This document shows, one piece after another, positions 62,106 to 64,000 of a stretch of 64,000 bases of DNA (positions within the stretch are counted from its first letter, which is position 1; each line of letters begins with the position of its first letter). This stretch comes from Bacteroidota bacterium (GTDB taxonomy: Bacteria > Bacteroidota > Bacteroidia > Bacteroidales > UBA4417): positions 1 through 64,000 of the forward strand of contig JACAAZ010000009.1 in assembly GCA_013376995.1 (NCBI GenBank), given 5' to 3'. Made by a program: the position numbers and the translations under genes. The notes beneath the pieces were generated by a model that saw only the letters and a list, made by a program, of their open reading frames with translations, did not search any database and was not told where the DNA came from.

Positions 62106-62813
62106 TTATACTGCCAGTGAAAGAGCAAGTTCGCTCATCTGGGTGAAATTCAACTGTCTTTCCTCAGCCGGTACATGCTCCCCGGTGATAAGATGATCAC
62201 TGACAGTTAAAAGCGCTAGTGCTTCTACTCCAAACCTTGCAGCCAGGAGGTACAAACCGGCTGATTCCATCTCAACTGCAAGTGTGGAATGCCTGCGCCA
62301 TACTGCATAGCTGTCACCATTCACAGTTTCATGGTAAAATAAATCAGAGGAAAGGATATTCCCAACTTTCAAGTCCAGGCCGCGATTCTTTGCATTTTCA
62401 GCTGCTTTCTGAGCGAGACGGAAACTAGCAGTTGGTGCAAAAGTCATCCCTGAGAATGTTTTGGAAACAATTGCGGAATCTGTGGATGCAGAAATACCCA
62501 TCACCAGGTCCCTGACCTTAATTTCTTCAATAAGTCCCCCACAAGTACCAACGCGAATAAGCGTTTTAACTCCATAATCAACAATCAGCTCATTAACATA
62601 GATCATATGGGACGGAAGCCCCATTCCGGTACCCTGCACCGACACTCTACGTCCTTGATAATAACCGGTAAACCCCAGCATTCCCCTTACATTATTGTAG
62701 CAGACTGCGTTTTCAAGAAGGTTTTCTGCAATATGCTTTGCTCTGAGGGGATCCCCGGGAAGTAGCACGAAATCAGCTATTTCACCAGGTTTTGCTTCAA
62801 GATGTATGCTCAT
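62106..62813 (-). CDS. deoD: Purine-nucleoside phosphorylase, DeoD type
   Basis: This 235-residue enzyme cleaves purine (deoxy)nucleosides with phosphate. Seen: [52 protein letters not shown] and [10 protein letters not shown]. The frame extends to 62909 but the ATG at 62813 gives the standard DeoD N terminus ([14 protein letters not shown]), and a -7 box lies between. Length normal. Confidence 0.94.
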   Translation of the reverse strand: MSIHLEAKPGEIADFVLLPGDPLRAKHIAENLLENAVCYNNVRGMLGFTGYYQGRRVSVQGTGMGLPSHMIYVNELIVDYGVKTLIRVGTCGGLIEEIKVRDLVMGISASTDSAIVSKTFSGMTFAPTASFRLAQKAAENAKNRGLDLKVGNILSSDLFYHETVNGDSYAVWRRHSTLAVEMESAGLYLLAARFGVEALALLTVSDHLITGEHVPAEERQLNFTQMSELALSLAV

Positions 62814-62833
62814 TTGTATTTTGAATAAGGGCG

Positions 62834-62841
62834 CAAATATA
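62834..62841 (-). promoter_or_regulatory. -7 promoter element (TATATTTG on the minus strand) of deoD
   Basis: A perfect TAnnTTTG box lies 20 bp before the ATG at 62813, between the purL stop and deoD. Confidence 0.72.
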
Positions 62842-62877
62842 CGCACATTCCAAGATTTACAAAGGAAGTGATCATAT

Positions 62878-64000
62878 TTACATTTTCTCCCAAATCCACT
62901 CCCTGGCATTCACAAATGCTTCAATCCAGGGTGTAACCTGATCCGACTTTCTGACTGACGGGTAATAAGCCCATTGCCAGGGATATATCGATCTCTCAAG
63001 GTGGGGCATCATGACCAGATGACGGCCATCATCCGATACAAGGCTGGCTGCATCATACATGGATCCGTTCGGATTGCCGGGGAATCCCGAAAAGGAATAT
63101 TTAGCCGGAATCTGGTAGTCCTTTTCATCTTTTGGGAATTCAAATTTCCCTTCTCCATGGGCCACCCAAATACCCAGCCTTGTTCCCGCAAGGGTCTTCA
63201 AGAGTACTGAATTGTTTTCTACAATATCAACAGTTAAAAATGAGGATTCATACTTATGGGTATCGTTATGCAGCATTCTAGGTTTAACATCATGTCCGGC
63301 ATTCAGCAATCCAAGCTCTATCATGAGTTGGCAACCATTGCATACGCCCAGCGATAAAGTGTCTTCTCTTGCATAAAAGGCATCGAGTGACTGTTTAGCT
63401 TTTTGATTGTAGATGAAAGCACCGGCCCAACCTTTGGCTGAACCCAAAACATCGGAATTGGAAAACCCGCCTACAAATACTATAAAATTTATATCCTCCA
63501 GGGTTTCACGACCTGTGACAAGGTCAGTCATGTGCACATCCTTTACATCAAAACCTGCAAGATGCAATGCCCAGGCCATCTCCCGATCGCCATTCGATCC
63601 TTTTTCGCGGATAATTGCTGCCTTGATTCCAGATTTTAATTTCCTGGAAGGATTGATGCCATATTGCTGAATGTTCCCGGCAAATCCTTCCTTGAATGCA
63701 AATGACCTTTCCTGCAGTTTGTAATTTGCAAAGCGTTCAGCTGCCTTTTGTTCACCGGATTGCCTGCGGTCAAGCAGCCAGGATGAACGGAACCAGTCAT
63801 CACGAAGTTCATCTATACTGAAGGTGTATTCAGTCCCTCCATCAAAAACAAAGAGTGATCTCTGCAGTATTGGCTTCCCTAGTTTATAAAATTCGATCCC
63901 AAGTTCATGAAGGAAAATGCTAACGAAATCAACATCATTTACCTGTACTACAACAGCAGGATTTTCAGCAAAAAGCTTATGAATAAGATCCTTACCTTTC
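62878..64000 (-). CDS. purL: Phosphoribosylformylglycinamidine synthase, C-terminal part
   Basis: The last 373 residues of a large single-chain PurL are in the window; the gene runs off the right edge (5' end missing). From about 63620 downward it is the glutamine amidotransferase domain: [33 protein letters not shown], the nucleophile Cys in LGVCNGCQ, and the His/Glu pair in [13 protein letters not shown]. The preceding part ([33 protein letters not shown]) belongs to the linker with the synthase domain. An internal ATG at 63579 is not the start. It makes formylglycinamidine ribonucleotide in purine synthesis. Confidence 0.95.
   Translation of the reverse strand, partial: KGKDLIHKLFAENPAVVVQVNDVDFVSIFLHELGIEFYKLGKPILQRSLFVFDGGTEYTFSIDELRDDWFRSSWLLDRRQSGEQKAAERFANYKLQERSFAFKEGFAGNIQQYGINPSRKLKSGIKAAIIREKGSNGDREMAWALHLAGFDVKDVHMTDLVTGRETLEDINFIVFVGGFSNSDVLGSAKGWAGAFIYNQKAKQSLDAFYAREDTLSLGVCNGCQLMIELGLLNAGHDVKPRMLHNDTHKYESSFLTVDIVENNSVLLKTLAGTRLGIWVAHGEGKFEFPKDEKDYQIPAKYSFSGFPGNPNGSMYDAASLVSDDGRHLVMMPHLERSIYPWQWAYYPSVRKSDQVTPWIEAFVNAREWIWEKM

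Overview
The window is a chromosomal segment of a Bacteroidota bacterium, most likely class Bacteroidia and probably an uncultured relative of the Bacteroidales or Marinilabiliales. The evidence is taken from the sequence. Many genes are preceded by the TAnnTTTG -7 element of the Bacteroidota primary sigma factor, and Shine-Dalgarno sequences are largely absent. One protein has a type IX secretion C-terminal domain. Several families typical of the phylum are present (DUF3822, DUF2027-Smr, DUF4402, DUF5916, HhH and PorV-like barrels). The order rsfS-ftsH-LUD-DUF2007-cdsA-psd and the cluster nudix/pyrE/coaD/rsmD/DUF3822/holA are also typical. Base composition looks even, and I see no insertion sequence, prophage, CRISPR array or tRNA.

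Layout. Positions 1-8.4 kb hold a sensor kinase, a methyltransferase, a secreted DUF4402 protein with a strong terminator, a ferredoxin-NADP reductase, rlmN, a receiver-Hpt protein, a MATE transporter and a cytosolic YD-repeat protein. 8.5-13.8 kb holds a coiled-coil exported protein, an MbnP/MbnH-like pair (copper-linked lipoprotein plus dihaem peroxidase), a DUF2027-Smr protein and a small exported protein. 13.9-14.7 kb is non-coding: an 11-bp phased repeat, the RNase P RNA gene and a long degenerate 7-bp repeat tract. 14.8-26.4 kb is mostly envelope genes: a T9SS cargo, a TPR protein with a barrel, a GH15-like enzyme with a NagB-like deaminase, and a CBM9-DUF5916 barrel. 26.6-28.9 kb is gyrB followed by a diverged tandem copy of its own 3' end. 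28.9-41.8 kb mixes outer-membrane proteins, a POT peptide transporter, a radical SAM protein, an OmpR-type two-component system facing a DUF1573 protein, and an SPFH/membrane/ribbon-helix-helix operon. 41.9-46.8 kb is the housekeeping operon rsfS-ftsH-LUD-DUF2007-cdsA-psd. 47.7-52.8 kb is a five-gene heterodisulfide-reductase-like operon ending in a membrane subunit. 53-64 kb holds nucleotide, coenzyme and lipid genes (pyrE, coaD, amn, deoD, purL) plus rsmD, holA and an acyl-CoA ligase.

The most interesting biology is the Hdr-like operon. It has HdrC, HdrB and a short HdrA, then a second HdrC and a fused NarI-like/HdrD-like membrane protein, and it appears to be a menaquinone-linked electron-transfer complex of unknown partner. 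Also notable are the vestigial gyrB tail, which may record gene replacement, three unrelated intergenic tracts that share an exact 7-bp period, helically phased short repeats upstream of rnpB and the SPFH operon, a PhoB/PhoP-box-like array between a two-component operon and its divergent neighbour, and a possible three-way-junction leader RNA before the DUF5916 gene. All functional statements rest on motif and family recognition by eye; no database search was run.
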